A stretch of 49,627 bases of DNA. Source: Anaerotruncus sp. (GTDB lineage Bacteria > Bacillota > Clostridia > Oscillospirales > Ruminococcaceae). The position numbers were made by a program, and so were the translations under genes. The notes under the pieces were generated by a model. It saw only the letters and a list, made by a program, of their open reading frames with translations. It ran no database searches and was not told the origin of the DNA. The stretch's first letter is position 1; every line of letters begins with the position of its first letter. Below are positions 14,861 through 23,347 of this stretch, piece by piece. The stretch lies in assembly GCA_021770005.1 (NCBI GenBank), contig JAETRV010000018.1:1-49627 (forward strand), given 5' to 3'.

Positions 14861-16456
14861 ATGAAAGAAAAATTCAAAGAATGGATCGAAAAGATCAAGG
14901 CTTTTTGGGCCAAACGGTCTAAAAAGCAGAAAATAGGCATCATCTCAGGCGCGGCCGGCATCCTGCTGATCGCGCTGGTGGTCACTTTGATGCTCAACGC
15001 GAGGCCGGACGATAGCCGAGTCCTCTTCCCGGGCATGTCCACCACTGAGACCCAGCAGGTTTATGCGCTGCTCAAGGAGCGGGAGGTGGATGCCGAGATC
15101 AACCGGCAGGGCGAGCTGATCGTCCCGGCGGACCAATGGGATACGCTGACCTTTGAGCTGGCGGGCGCCGGCTATCAGCCGACTTCCCCCAACTACAACT
15201 TTTTCCTCGATAACTCGGGCTTTACCAAGACCGAGCTGGAACAGCAGGCCACCCTCAAGTTCCAGATGGAGGACCGGATGCGCCAGCTGCTGCTCGCCCA
15301 GACCGGGGTGGAGTATGCGGATGTCTCGTTCAACATCGCCGAGGAGAGCAACTATATCTGGGATCAGAGCAAAAAAGAGGAGGGTTCCGCAGCCATCACC
15401 ATCCGGATGCGGGAGGACTTCGAGCTGACCCCCGAACGGGTGCAGGCGGTGAAAAACCTGACCGCTTATGCGGTCCCGAGCATGAAAGCCGATAACGTCG
15501 TCGTGATCGATGGGCGTACCGGTTTGGAAGTGCTGGGCACCGACGACCCCGACACCAACCAATATAGCACCAAACAGCTGGAACTCGAGCGGGAGGTTGC
15601 CAAGAGCATTGAGGACAACATCCGGCGGCTGCTCACCCCGACCTATGGGCCGGACGGCGTGACCGCGGTGGTCAAGGTGGTGCTCAACTTTGAAACCCTG
15701 CGCACCGAGCAAAAGCAGTATGTGCCCGAGGACAACGGCAAGGGCGTCATCAACCACTATGAGGACCGGTATTCCCAGGGCGGCACCGTCCCGGCGGAAG
15801 GGCTGGTCGGCGAAGAGAACAACACCGATATCCCCAAATACGGAAACAATGTAGCCGGCAACGGGGACAACGCGATTACCAATTTTGAGAGCAGCGTCGA
15901 TTACTCGATCAGCGAGGTCCTGACCCAGATGGAGCGGGGCGCGCCGGTGCTCGAGCGCGCGACCGCGGCGGTGGTGGTCAAAGACCCGAACTTCACCACC
16001 GAGCGGGAGGAGCTGTTGGTTGACCTTGTTTCCAAGGGGACCAACATCAGCGCGGAGAATATCCGCGTCACCAACCTCGATTACACGATCGACACGGTGC
16101 CCACCGATACCGAGCCGCAGCCGGGCGCGGCTGATTATACCCTCTTGATCATCATCGGCGTGGGCGGGGTCGTTCTGCTGCTGCTCCTGATCCTGTTCCT
16201 CATCCTGCTGATCCGCCGCCGCAAGAAGCGCAAGAAGGACGCCGAAGCCCAGGCCCTCCTGGATGAGGCCGAGGAACAGCGCCAGCAGATGGAAAAGGAG
16301 ATCGCCGAGCACAAGCTCGCCTTGCAGGCCGAGGCGCTTGCCAATGTCAACGTCAAGGAGGACGCGATTGTGGAAGAGGTCCGCGCTTTCGCGGAGCAAA
16401 ACCCCGAGATCACCGCAAATCTGGTACGTTCACTTTTGAAGGAGGAGAAGAAGTGA
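14861..16456 (+). CDS. fliF: Flagellar MS-ring protein FliF, 531 aa
   Basis: FliF builds the MS ring in the cytoplasmic membrane. A first membrane helix lies at residues ~27-45, a YscJ/FliF ring-building domain follows (VYALLKEREVDAEINRQGEL and downstream), and a second membrane helix (LLIIIGVGGVVLLLLLILF) sits at ~425-450. The cytoplasmic tail ending ENPEITANLVRSLLKEE is the conserved FliG-binding segment. Length is normal. fliG starts 1 base after the stop. Confidence 0.97.
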   Translation: MKEKFKEWIEKIKAFWAKRSKKQKIGIISGAAGILLIALVVTLMLNARPDDSRVLFPGMSTTETQQVYALLKEREVDAEINRQGELIVPADQWDTLTFELAGAGYQPTSPNYNFFLDNSGFTKTELEQQATLKFQMEDRMRQLLLAQTGVEYADVSFNIAEESNYIWDQSKKEEGSAAITIRMREDFELTPERVQAVKNLTAYAVPSMKADNVVVIDGRTGLEVLGTDDPDTNQYSTKQLELEREVAKSIEDNIRRLLTPTYGPDGVTAVVKVVLNFETLRTEQKQYVPEDNGKGVINHYEDRYSQGGTVPAEGLVGEENNTDIPKYGNNVAGNGDNAITNFESSVDYSISEVLTQMERGAPVLERATAAVVVKDPNFTTEREELLVDLVSKGTNISAENIRVTNLDYTIDTVPTDTEPQPGAADYTLLIIIGVGGVVLLLLLILFLILLIRRRKKRKKDAEAQALLDEAEEQRQQMEKEIAEHKLALQAEALANVNVKEDAIVEEVRAFAEQNPEITANLVRSLLKEEKK

Positions 16457-16457
16457 A

Positions 16458-17471
16458 ATGGCTGACAAGAAACTGCGCCTGAGCCCGATCCAGCGTGCTG
16501 CTACGGTTATCATCTCGCTCGGTGCACAGCGTGCCTCGGATGTCTATAAATATCTCAGCGAGGACGAGGTCGAGATGCTCTCGCTCGAAATCGCCAAGAT
16601 GCAGCGCCTCTCCGAGGAGGATGTGCGGGAGACGATGGAGGATTTTTACGGCCTCTGTGTCACCCAAAAGGTCATCAACGAGGGCGGCGTGCTCTATGCG
16701 CGCGATGTCCTCGAAAAGGCGTTCGGCCCCGAGCAGGCTGCCTCCCTCATGGAGCGGCTCTCCAAGTCGCTGAAAACACAGGCGTTTGAGTTCATCCGCA
16801 AGGCGGATTACAAGAGCCTCCAGATGGCGCTTGCAAACGAACATCCCCAGACAATCGCGCTGGTGCTCTCCTATGCGCGCTCGGACCAGGCTTCGATGAT
16901 CATTGCCGAGCTGCCCCGCACCATGCAGATCGACGTCATCAAGCGGATTGCGAACCTCGACCGGACTTCCCCGGAAATTGTCAGCATTGTGGAAAAGACC
17001 CTCGAGCGCCGGTTCGATTCGATCATCTCTTCCGACCAGGTCGAGGTCGGCGGCGTACCATATATCGCGGATATCATGAACCGGGTCGACCGCAGCACCG
17101 AGAAATTTGTCTTCGACGAGCTGGGCGCACAGGACCCGAAACTCGCCGAGGAGATCAGAAAGCTCATGTTCGTGTTCGAGGACATTGTCAACCTCGATGG
17201 CCTCGCAATTCAGCGGTTCATCCGCGAGGTCGACAGCAAGGACCTTGCGGTCGCGCTCAAGGCCGCAAACGAGGATGTCAAGGAAGTCATCTTCCAGAAT
17301 ATGTCCTCGCGTGTGCGTGAGACAATCCAGACAGACATCCAGTACCTGCATAATATCCGTCTGCGCGACGTCGAAGAGGCGCAGCAGAAGATTGTTGGCG
17401 TGATCCGCCAGCTCGAGGAAGCGGGCGAAATCGTGATTGCGCGCGGCGAAGGGGAGGAGATCATTGCTTAA
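16458..17471 (+). CDS. fliG: Flagellar motor switch protein FliG, 337 aa
   Basis: FliG couples ion flow through MotA/MotB to rotation. It has the N-terminal FliF-binding domain (IQRAATVIISLGAQRASDVY), the middle EHPQ motif near residue 128 (ANEHPQTIALVLSYARSDQA) and the C-terminal torque domain (MFVFEDIVNLDGLAIQRFIR) with its charged helix VDSKDLAVALKAANEDVKEV. AAGGAGGAG in the end of fliF serves as ribosome binding site. It overlaps fliH by 8 bases. Confidence 0.97.
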   Translation: MADKKLRLSPIQRAATVIISLGAQRASDVYKYLSEDEVEMLSLEIAKMQRLSEEDVRETMEDFYGLCVTQKVINEGGVLYARDVLEKAFGPEQAASLMERLSKSLKTQAFEFIRKADYKSLQMALANEHPQTIALVLSYARSDQASMIIAELPRTMQIDVIKRIANLDRTSPEIVSIVEKTLERRFDSIISSDQVEVGGVPYIADIMNRVDRSTEKFVFDELGAQDPKLAEEIRKLMFVFEDIVNLDGLAIQRFIREVDSKDLAVALKAANEDVKEVIFQNMSSRVRETIQTDIQYLHNIRLRDVEEAQQKIVGVIRQLEEAGEIVIARGEGEEIIA

Positions 17472-18195
17472 CGTCATCAAACGCGGCGGGGTGGCGGTCT
17501 CCGACCAGGTGGTCAAGATCCCCGACCTGCCCAGGAAACGCATCGTTTCCTCCTCTGGGGAGGAGGGCGGCGGGCTGAGCTTCGACCCATCTGACACCGA
17601 ACAGATGGTGATTGAATCGGCGATCAAAAGCGCCGAAGCCCGCACCCGCGAGATCGTCGGCAAGGCGGAGGAGCAGCGCTCGCAGATCCTCATGCAGGCG
17701 GGCGCGGAGGCTGAGCAGATTCGCCAACAGGCGCGCCAGCAGGGCTATTCCGATGGGTATCACGAGATGTGCGGGCAGATATCCGACTGCATCGCACAGA
17801 TCGGCCAGACCCTTGACCAGATGCGGGCGCATCAACAGGAGTTCATCCATCAGTATGAACAAAATTTGCGCCTGTTATCCGTAGATATCGCTGAAAAAAT
17901 CCTCAACAAGCGGATCGCTGCCGACGGTACCGACCTGCTTGAGCTGGTCCGGCAGGCGGTCTCCTCGATCAAGAATGCCGACTGGATCGAGGTGGAGGTT
18001 TCCGACAAGCTGCCTGCACTGGTCGAGCGGCTTCAGACCGAATACGCGGTGCAGGCGGGCGGCCCACAGGTTGACGTCGTGATGCGCGACCTGCCGCCCG
18101 GCGGATGCACCGTCCATACGCCCGAGGCGATTGTGGACGCGTCGGTCCAGGTGCAGCTCGACAACCTGCGCGAGATCTTCGCGGACATCGAGTAA
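17464..18195 (+). CDS. fliH: Flagellar assembly protein FliH (ATPase regulator), 243 aa
   Basis: FliH binds and restrains the export ATPase FliI and docks it at the C ring. The central part is a long charged coiled coil (AEARTREIVGKAEEQRSQIL, then QAGAEAEQIRQQARQQGYSDGYHE), including the family GYSDGYHE-like turn. The C-terminal domain (LLSVDIAEKILNKRIAADGT) is the FliI-binding, VATPase E-like region. I place the start at TTG 17464, 6-7 bases after GGGGAGGAG; the ATG reading at 17437 has no ribosome binding site. It overlaps the fliG stop by 8 bases, implying coupling. A 293-base hairpin array separates it from fliI. Confidence 0.9.
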   Translation: MLNVIKRGGVAVSDQVVKIPDLPRKRIVSSSGEEGGGLSFDPSDTEQMVIESAIKSAEARTREIVGKAEEQRSQILMQAGAEAEQIRQQARQQGYSDGYHEMCGQISDCIAQIGQTLDQMRAHQQEFIHQYEQNLRLLSVDIAEKILNKRIAADGTDLLELVRQAVSSIKNADWIEVEVSDKLPALVERLQTEYAVQAGGPQVDVVMRDLPPGGCTVHTPEAIVDASVQVQLDNLREIFADIE

Positions 18196-18470
18196 CCATC
18201 CTGCGTTTTTGTGAGGGGCTTTTTCTCTTGCAAAAAGCCCCTCTTGCCGCTTCGCGGCAATTCACCAAAAAAGCGCTTCACAGGATAAAGCGCTTCGCCG
18301 CGTGCGCGCGGCGACCAAAGGCGCTGCCTTTGGAATCCGCAGCCTTTGAAAAGGCTGGCGAAACTTTTCGTTTGTCCCAAAACCAAAAGTTTTACTCGAT
18401 TTTTTTCAAAAAATCGCGGGGTCAAGGGGCGGCGCCCCTTGAAAACGGCTTCATGCTCCGGACTTTGCGC
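18196..18470 (+). repeat. Second-type hairpin array between fliH and fliI
   Basis: Consecutive hairpins fill the gap: GAGGGGCTTTTT/AAAAAGCCCCTC, TTGCCGC/GCGGCAA, AAGCGCTT/AAGCGCTT, CGCCGCG/CGCGGCG, CCAAAGGC/GCCTTTGG, CAGCCTTT/AAAGGCTG, AAACTTTT/AAAAGTTT, CGATTTTTT/AAAAAATCG and CAAGGGGC/GCCCCTTG. It shares no module with the 14 composite elements. It interrupts genes that are normally adjacent. No ORF is present. Confidence 0.8.
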
Positions 18471-18488
18471 GGAAGGGGGTGCGTCCAG

Positions 18489-19808
18489 ATGAGCTACCGG
18501 CCGGGATATAACCTGATGAGCTACCGCAGGGCGGTGAAGCTCAACGACCTGTATGCTTATCAGGGAAAGATCAGCAAGATCGCTGGGATGACTGTCGAGG
18601 CGACCGGGCTGGTCAGCAACATTGGGGATATTTGCAACATCATGGTAGACCCCCATCGTTCGGTTTTGGCGGAGGTGGTCGGCCTGAAGGGCAGTTCGAT
18701 CCAGCTGATGCCTTACGAAGACGTAGACGGCATCGGCTTTGGAAGCGTTGTAGTGCCTACCGGCGAAAAGCTCACCATCCGGATGGGGGAAGGGCTGATC
18801 GGCCGGACGGTCGACGCGATTGGCAACCCGCTCGACGACGGCCCGCCCATCGAATCGGACGCGCGCTACTCGATCAACGGCACCCACTCCAACCCCATGA
18901 ACCGCCCGCCGATCACCCAGACCATGCAGATCGGCGTCAAGGCGATCGACGGCCTGCTCACCATCGGCAAGGGGCAGCGTATGGGCATCTTCGCGGGAAG
19001 CGGCGTCGGGAAATCCACCCTCATGGGCATGATCGCCCGCAACATCAAGGCGGACGTCAATGTGATTGCGCTGGTGGGCGAGCGTGGGCGCGAGGTGGTC
19101 GAGTTCATCAACCGCGACCTCGGCCCCGAAGGGATCAAGCGGTCGGTGCTGGTCGTCGCGACCTCTGATACCCCCGCGATGATGCGCTCCAAATGCGCGC
19201 TCACCGCCACCGCGATTGCCGAATATTTCCGCGACCAGGGCAAGGACGTCCTTTTGATGATGGATTCCCTCACCCGTTTCTGCATGGCACAACGCGAAAT
19301 CGGCTTGAGCATCGGGGAACCGCCGGTGGCGCGCGGATACACCCCCTCGATCTATTCGGCGCTGCCCAAGCTGCTCGAGCGGTCGGGGAACTTTGAATGC
19401 GGCTCGATCACCGGCATTTACACCGTCCTCGTCGAGGGCGACGACACCAACGAGCCAATCTCCGACACGGTGCGCGGTATCGTCGACGGGCATATCGTCC
19501 TCTCGAGGCAGGTCGCCATGCGCAACCATTATCCCGCCATCGACGTGCTGGCCAGCGTCAGCCGCTTGATGAACGAGATCGCCGCGCCCGAACACAACGC
19601 CATGGCCGGCAAGCTGCGCAACATGCTTTCGGTCTACCAGGAGAATCAGGACCTCATCCTGATCGGCGCTTACAAGAGCGGCAGCAACCCCGCGCTCGAC
19701 GAGGCCATCCGCCACATCGACGCGATCAACAAGCTGCTCCAGCAGCGGGTGGACGAGAAGGTGGGGTTTGACGAAACGGTCGCACAGATGCAGGAGATTT
19801 TGAGTTAA
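18489..19808 (+). CDS. fliI: Flagellum-specific export ATPase FliI, 439 aa
   Basis: FliI is the hexameric ATPase of the type III export apparatus. The Walker A motif GIFAGSGVGKST is near residues 166-177, the Walker B region VLLMMDSLTRF near 255-265, and the FliI/F1-beta signature PPVARGYTPSIYSALPKLLE around 278-297. Start ATG 18489 follows AAGGGGGTG; the longer reading upstream runs through the hairpin array and is not real. It is followed after 22 bases by fliJ. Confidence 0.96.
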   Translation: MSYRPGYNLMSYRRAVKLNDLYAYQGKISKIAGMTVEATGLVSNIGDICNIMVDPHRSVLAEVVGLKGSSIQLMPYEDVDGIGFGSVVVPTGEKLTIRMGEGLIGRTVDAIGNPLDDGPPIESDARYSINGTHSNPMNRPPITQTMQIGVKAIDGLLTIGKGQRMGIFAGSGVGKSTLMGMIARNIKADVNVIALVGERGREVVEFINRDLGPEGIKRSVLVVATSDTPAMMRSKCALTATAIAEYFRDQGKDVLLMMDSLTRFCMAQREIGLSIGEPPVARGYTPSIYSALPKLLERSGNFECGSITGIYTVLVEGDDTNEPISDTVRGIVDGHIVLSRQVAMRNHYPAIDVLASVSRLMNEIAAPEHNAMAGKLRNMLSVYQENQDLILIGAYKSGSNPALDEAIRHIDAINKLLQQRVDEKVGFDETVAQMQEILS

Positions 19809-19830
19809 CCAAGGAAGGGAGGCGGTCCGG

Positions 19831-20295
19831 ATGAAAAAATTCAAGTTTACCCTCGGCAGGATGCTCGACTATAAAGACCAGCTTCTCACCGAGGAGAAAA
19901 ATAAGCTCGCGGTGGTGCGCAAGCGGCAATCCGACCTCGAACAGCGGATCGATTCGCTCGAAAGCGAGTCCTGCCGCATCTCCGAGGAGATGAACCGCGG
20001 CCAGAAAAAGGGGATTGCGGTCTTCCAGCTGGTCGCTTTCCAGGCCCAGCGGGATAACATCCGCCAGCAGGTCGGCCAGCTCCGGCAGGACCTGAAGCTC
20101 GTCCTGCTCGAGGTCCAGAAGCAGACCTCCGCGGTCGTGCTCGCCACCCAGGAGGTCTCCAAACTCGAAAAGTTGCAGGAGAAACAGCTCGAGGCTTACC
20201 GCAAAGGCGTCGCCAAGGCGGAGGAGCTTTTTATTGAGGAGTTCGTCTCCGCAAAAATGATCCGCGAATCTGAGGAATATTTAGAAGGGGCGTGA
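19831..20295 (+). CDS. fliJ: Flagellar export protein FliJ, 154 aa
   Basis: FliJ is the central stalk of the export ATPase. The gene encodes an almost continuous antiparallel coiled coil beginning KKFKFTLGRMLDYKDQLLTE, the typical FliJ opening, at normal length. Ribosome binding site GGAAGGGAGG lies 9 bases before ATG. The hairpin TTTAGAAGGG/CCCTTCTAAA (20280-20307) overlaps its stop codon. Confidence 0.92.
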   Translation: MKKFKFTLGRMLDYKDQLLTEEKNKLAVVRKRQSDLEQRIDSLESESCRISEEMNRGQKKGIAVFQLVAFQAQRDNIRQQVGQLRQDLKLVLLEVQKQTSAVVLATQEVSKLEKLQEKQLEAYRKGVAKAEELFIEEFVSAKMIRESEEYLEGA

Positions 20296-20320
20296 GTCCC
20301 TTCTAAATTCCTTTGTTTTG
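20280..20320 (+). terminator. Hairpin overlapping the fliJ stop (weak terminator or attenuator)
   Basis: TTTAGAAGGG (20280-20289) pairs with CCCTTCTAAA (20298-20307), followed by TTCCTTTGTTTTG. The tail is only partly T-rich, so partial termination or mRNA processing is as likely as full termination. Confidence 0.4.
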
Positions 20321-20712
20321 TAGGGGTGTACCGCAAGCGGCACAAGATGTCCGTTCCCGCACGGACGGGCGGCTCTCTTTTTGCTCGTGCAAAAAGAAAG
20401 GCAAAAAGCACGCATAAGGGGGAAACCCCCTTATGGATCCCCCTCGCCCCCAGACGAAGCGCTCATGCTCAAGGCTGACTTGCACCATTGGATGCCCCCA
20501 AACCCCGAAGCCGCGCAGAATCAGGGGACAGACGAAGCACCCAGCCCGGAAGGGAGGGGCACACGGGGAGGGGTCGCCGACCCCTAGCCCGTGAGGCAAA
20601 CCGCAGGGTCGTCGCGGCGAAAGCCGCGCTTCGGGCCAAGGGCCCGAGAAGACCCGAGGAGGGCGCTTCGCGCCCGGAAGTTTGGTCAGGAACCAAACTT
20701 CCTTTGCCCTGA
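20321..20712 (+). repeat. Composite hairpin element R6 between fliJ and fliK
   Basis: Order: E/D start, B, C, all forward. The D-start hairpin is of the second type, GTCCGT (20349-20354) with ACGGAC (20361-20366) and loop TCCCGC. Module C closes with GGCAAA (20595-20600) against TTTGCC (20703-20708), replacing GACAGC/GCTGTC of R1 in both arms. The fliK ribosome binding site begins 3 bases later. Confidence 0.85.
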
Positions 20713-20730
20713 AAGGAGGTGAAACAGAAA

Positions 20731-21861
20731 ATGGAACAGATGATGGTACAGGCAACAGCTCCGGTACAGGGTGTACAGGGCGTGAGCTTCCGCGCGCTGC
20801 AAGGGGCGCTTGCAGGCCAGCAGCCGGTGGGCGACGGGTTCGCGATGCTCTTCCAGCAGCTGATGGGCGCGCTCAACGGTGAAGGCGACCCGATGGCCGC
20901 GCTGCTCGCCCAGATGGGGCAGATGCAGGACGACGCGGAGGATGAGGGCGTTGAACTGGGGATGCAGATGATGGCAGAAATGCTGCTCTCGGGCAACCCG
21001 CAGGCGATGCAGATTCTCGAACAGCTCGGGCTCGAGCCAGAGCAGGTGCAGGCATTGGCACAGGCAGGCCAGAACGCGGGCCGGGTGGCGCAGATCGAAG
21101 AGATGCAGAACCCAGCAACACAGCAGGCCGACGCGGCCGCAGGCGAACAGCCGGCGGAACAGGCACAGGACACCATCCAGGTCTTTGCGGCAGGGCAGAA
21201 CAGCCAGCCGGAGGAATCGGGGGAGGACGGCAGCCTGATGCAGGGCGAGCACCAGTTCCGCAATGCGGTGCAGATCGCGCGGGAGAAGCTGGGCGGGCAG
21301 TCCAAAGAGGAGACCCAGCAGGTCGATGTGGACGCTTTGCAGGCGCACGCCAACAGCTACCGGTTTGAACCGGCGCAGCCGATGCAGAAGCTCGAGGCAA
21401 CCATGCGGCCCGACCCGCAGGAGGTGGTCAACCAGCTGCGTGACGGCATCCTCGACCGGCTCGGCAAGCAGGACGAATTTGTGGTCAAACTCAAGCCCGA
21501 AGGGCTGGGCGAAATCACCGTCAGCCTCACCCAGCAGGACGGCGGTATCTCGATGAAGCTGCTGGCTTCCAGCCCGCAAGTGGCGAAGCTCATCAGCGAG
21601 CAGGTGATGTCGCTGCAAAACGCGCTCCGGCCGCTCCATGCGGAGGTCACCGAGATTTCGACGATCGCCCCGCAGGCTGCCGAGAACGCCGCGCAGTATA
21701 GCGCCTTCTCCGAGCAGCAGCAACAGTTCAGCCGTCAGCAGCAGTTCACCGGCAGCGGTGCGCAGTCGAACGCGCGCGGCAGCAGTATGGACGGCGGCGA
21801 GGAACCGGCTGAATGGGACCCGCAGGTCCGGTTGGACGAAACCCTCAACGCCTACATCTAA
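20731..21861 (+). CDS. fliK: Flagellar hook-length control protein FliK, 376 aa
   Basis: FliK measures the hook and switches export specificity through FlhB. The N-terminal two thirds are Gln/Ala/Met-rich and poorly conserved, as in this family. The C-terminal domain is clear: LKPEGLGEITVSLTQQDGGI followed by SMKLLASSPQVAKLISEQVM and the Gln-rich tail. Start ATG 20731 follows GAAAGGAGGTG; the GTG at 20719 lies in that ribosome binding site. flgD follows by 21 bases. Confidence 0.92.
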   Translation: MEQMMVQATAPVQGVQGVSFRALQGALAGQQPVGDGFAMLFQQLMGALNGEGDPMAALLAQMGQMQDDAEDEGVELGMQMMAEMLLSGNPQAMQILEQLGLEPEQVQALAQAGQNAGRVAQIEEMQNPATQQADAAAGEQPAEQAQDTIQVFAAGQNSQPEESGEDGSLMQGEHQFRNAVQIAREKLGGQSKEETQQVDVDALQAHANSYRFEPAQPMQKLEATMRPDPQEVVNQLRDGILDRLGKQDEFVVKLKPEGLGEITVSLTQQDGGISMKLLASSPQVAKLISEQVMSLQNALRPLHAEVTEISTIAPQAAENAAQYSAFSEQQQQFSRQQQFTGSGAQSNARGSSMDGGEEPAEWDPQVRLDETLNAYI

Positions 21862-21882
21862 ACGAAAGGAGGCGAACGCTGA

Positions 21883-22839
21883 ATGTCAGTTTCCATGGGC
21901 AACACCAACACCAGCTATGGCTACCGCGACTGGTGGAACGAAAACAAGTATAAGGACCCGTCCGAATGGTCCTCGACCGATGAGATCACCGACATCAAAA
22001 ATTGGGGAAACGTCAAATTCGAGGAGGATGACAAGGCTGTAAAGGTCGACGACTTCCTCAACCTGATGGTCGCACAGCTCCAAAACCAGGACTTCATGAA
22101 CCCGGTGGACGACACCCAGTATGTCACCCAGCTCGCGCAGTTCGCGACTATGCAGCAGATGCAGGAGCTGGCCGAATACCAGAAAACCAACTACGCTATC
22201 TCGCTGGTCGGCAAGAACATCACCGCGGCAAAGTTCGGCGTCTCGGGCGACCTCATCAAGGAAACCGGCGTGATCCAAAAGGTTTCTCTGGTGGATAACT
22301 CCTACGAGGTCACTGTAAACGGAAAGAACTTTACCCTTGACCAGATCATGGAGATCAACGAGAACAAGGCCAACACCGGCTCCAACACCAACACCGGCCT
22401 CGACACCGATAAGCAGGCCTACCTGCTCTCGCTGATGGGCAAGAATGTGGAGGTCAAGACCACCGACGAGGACGGCAAGACGGTCAACGTGCAGGGCATC
22501 GTCAACAAGGTCTCGAGCGAGGACGGCAAGTATCAGGTCCAGATCGGCGACAAGTGGTATGCCCTCGACAACGTGATCTCGGTGGACGGCGAGGAACCCG
22601 ACGTCGAGCTCGACCCGGATAAGGTCAGCGAGCTGGCCGCGATGGTCGGCAAGGAGGTCACCGTCAAGATCAAGGACGAGGACGGCGATCCGGCTGAGAA
22701 AACCGGCAGGGTGACCAAAATCTCGACCAAGGGCGGGGAATACCGGCTCATGATCGGGGACGAATGGTACCTGATGTCCGACGTGGTGAACGTGCGCGAG
22801 AGCAGCGACACCCGCAATGTCTGGTACGAAGAGCCTTAA
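21883..22839 (+). CDS. flgD: Hook capping protein FlgD with three tandem C-terminal domains, 318 aa
   Basis: FlgD scaffolds hook assembly. The N-terminal FlgD signature (VDDFLNLMVAQLQNQDFMNP, then TQYVTQLAQFATMQQMQELA) is at residues ~48-95. After it come three copies of a ~55-residue beta domain starting LVGKN (~107), LMGKN (~183) and MVGKE (~253), each with a 'G.v.kvs....Y.v.i....y.ld.v..v' pattern. Usual FlgD proteins have one such region, so this one is expanded. AAAGGAGG lies 13 bases before the ATG. Confidence 0.93.
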   Translation: MSVSMGNTNTSYGYRDWWNENKYKDPSEWSSTDEITDIKNWGNVKFEEDDKAVKVDDFLNLMVAQLQNQDFMNPVDDTQYVTQLAQFATMQQMQELAEYQKTNYAISLVGKNITAAKFGVSGDLIKETGVIQKVSLVDNSYEVTVNGKNFTLDQIMEINENKANTGSNTNTGLDTDKQAYLLSLMGKNVEVKTTDEDGKTVNVQGIVNKVSSEDGKYQVQIGDKWYALDNVISVDGEEPDVELDPDKVSELAAMVGKEVTVKIKDEDGDPAEKTGRVTKISTKGGEYRLMIGDEWYLMSDVVNVRESSDTRNVWYEEP

Positions 22840-22866
22840 CCTAATTTTTCAGAAAGGGGTGGGCGG

Positions 22867-23256
22867 ATGGATCAGCTTCTGATTCAGCGCAGACTGAATA
22901 TCCCGGTTGTGACCGGAACCCCCGCTGCAAGCCCGGTCGCCCCGCAGCAGGAACAGGCGCAAACCTCCTTCCGGGAGGTCCTGGACGAGCAGCTCGCCAA
23001 AGCCGGCGGACTCGCGTTTTCCAAGCACGCGGCCGCAAGGGTGCAGCAGCGGAGCATTGAGCTGACCGAAAATAGCTTGGAACGGCTCTATGAGGGGGTG
23101 CGGATCGCGCGGGAAAAGGGCATGGACGATACCTTGATCCTTGTCGATTCGACCGCATTTATCGTCAGCGTGAAAAACGGCACTGTGATCACCACGCTCG
23201 GCGGCGACCTCCGGGGCAGCGCAATTACAAACATCAACGGGACGGTTATTGTCTGA
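22867..23256 (+). CDS. Flagellar operon protein of the TIGR02530 type, 129 aa
   Basis: This small protein is regularly found between flgD and flgE in Firmicutes. The family core is visible: FREVLDEQLAKAGGLAFSKH, AARVQQRSIELTENSLERLY, and LVDSTAFIVSVKNGTVITTL. Its role is not established; position suggests help in hook assembly or export. The first ~35 residues are Pro/Gln-rich and variable. Ribosome binding site AAAGGGGTGGG. Confidence 0.88.
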   Translation: MDQLLIQRRLNIPVVTGTPAASPVAPQQEQAQTSFREVLDEQLAKAGGLAFSKHAAARVQQRSIELTENSLERLYEGVRIAREKGMDDTLILVDSTAFIVSVKNGTVITTLGGDLRGSAITNINGTVIV

Positions 23257-23269
23257 CCGGACTTCTCTG

Positions 23270-23315
23270 CAAGAGGTCAGCGCGGGCCTCGACTGACCGA
23301 AAGGCCCGCGCCCGT
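23270..23315 (+). promoter_or_regulatory. GC-rich hairpin before flgE
   Basis: CGCGGGCCT pairs with AGGCCCGCG around a ~12-base loop, with no T tract. It lies between the TIGR02530 gene and the flgE ribosome binding site (AAGGAG). It is likely an mRNA-stability or processing structure near the highly expressed hook gene; this is inference. Confidence 0.35.
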
Positions 23316-23347
23316 CCCGGCGTTATAAAACAAGGAGAAACAGATAG

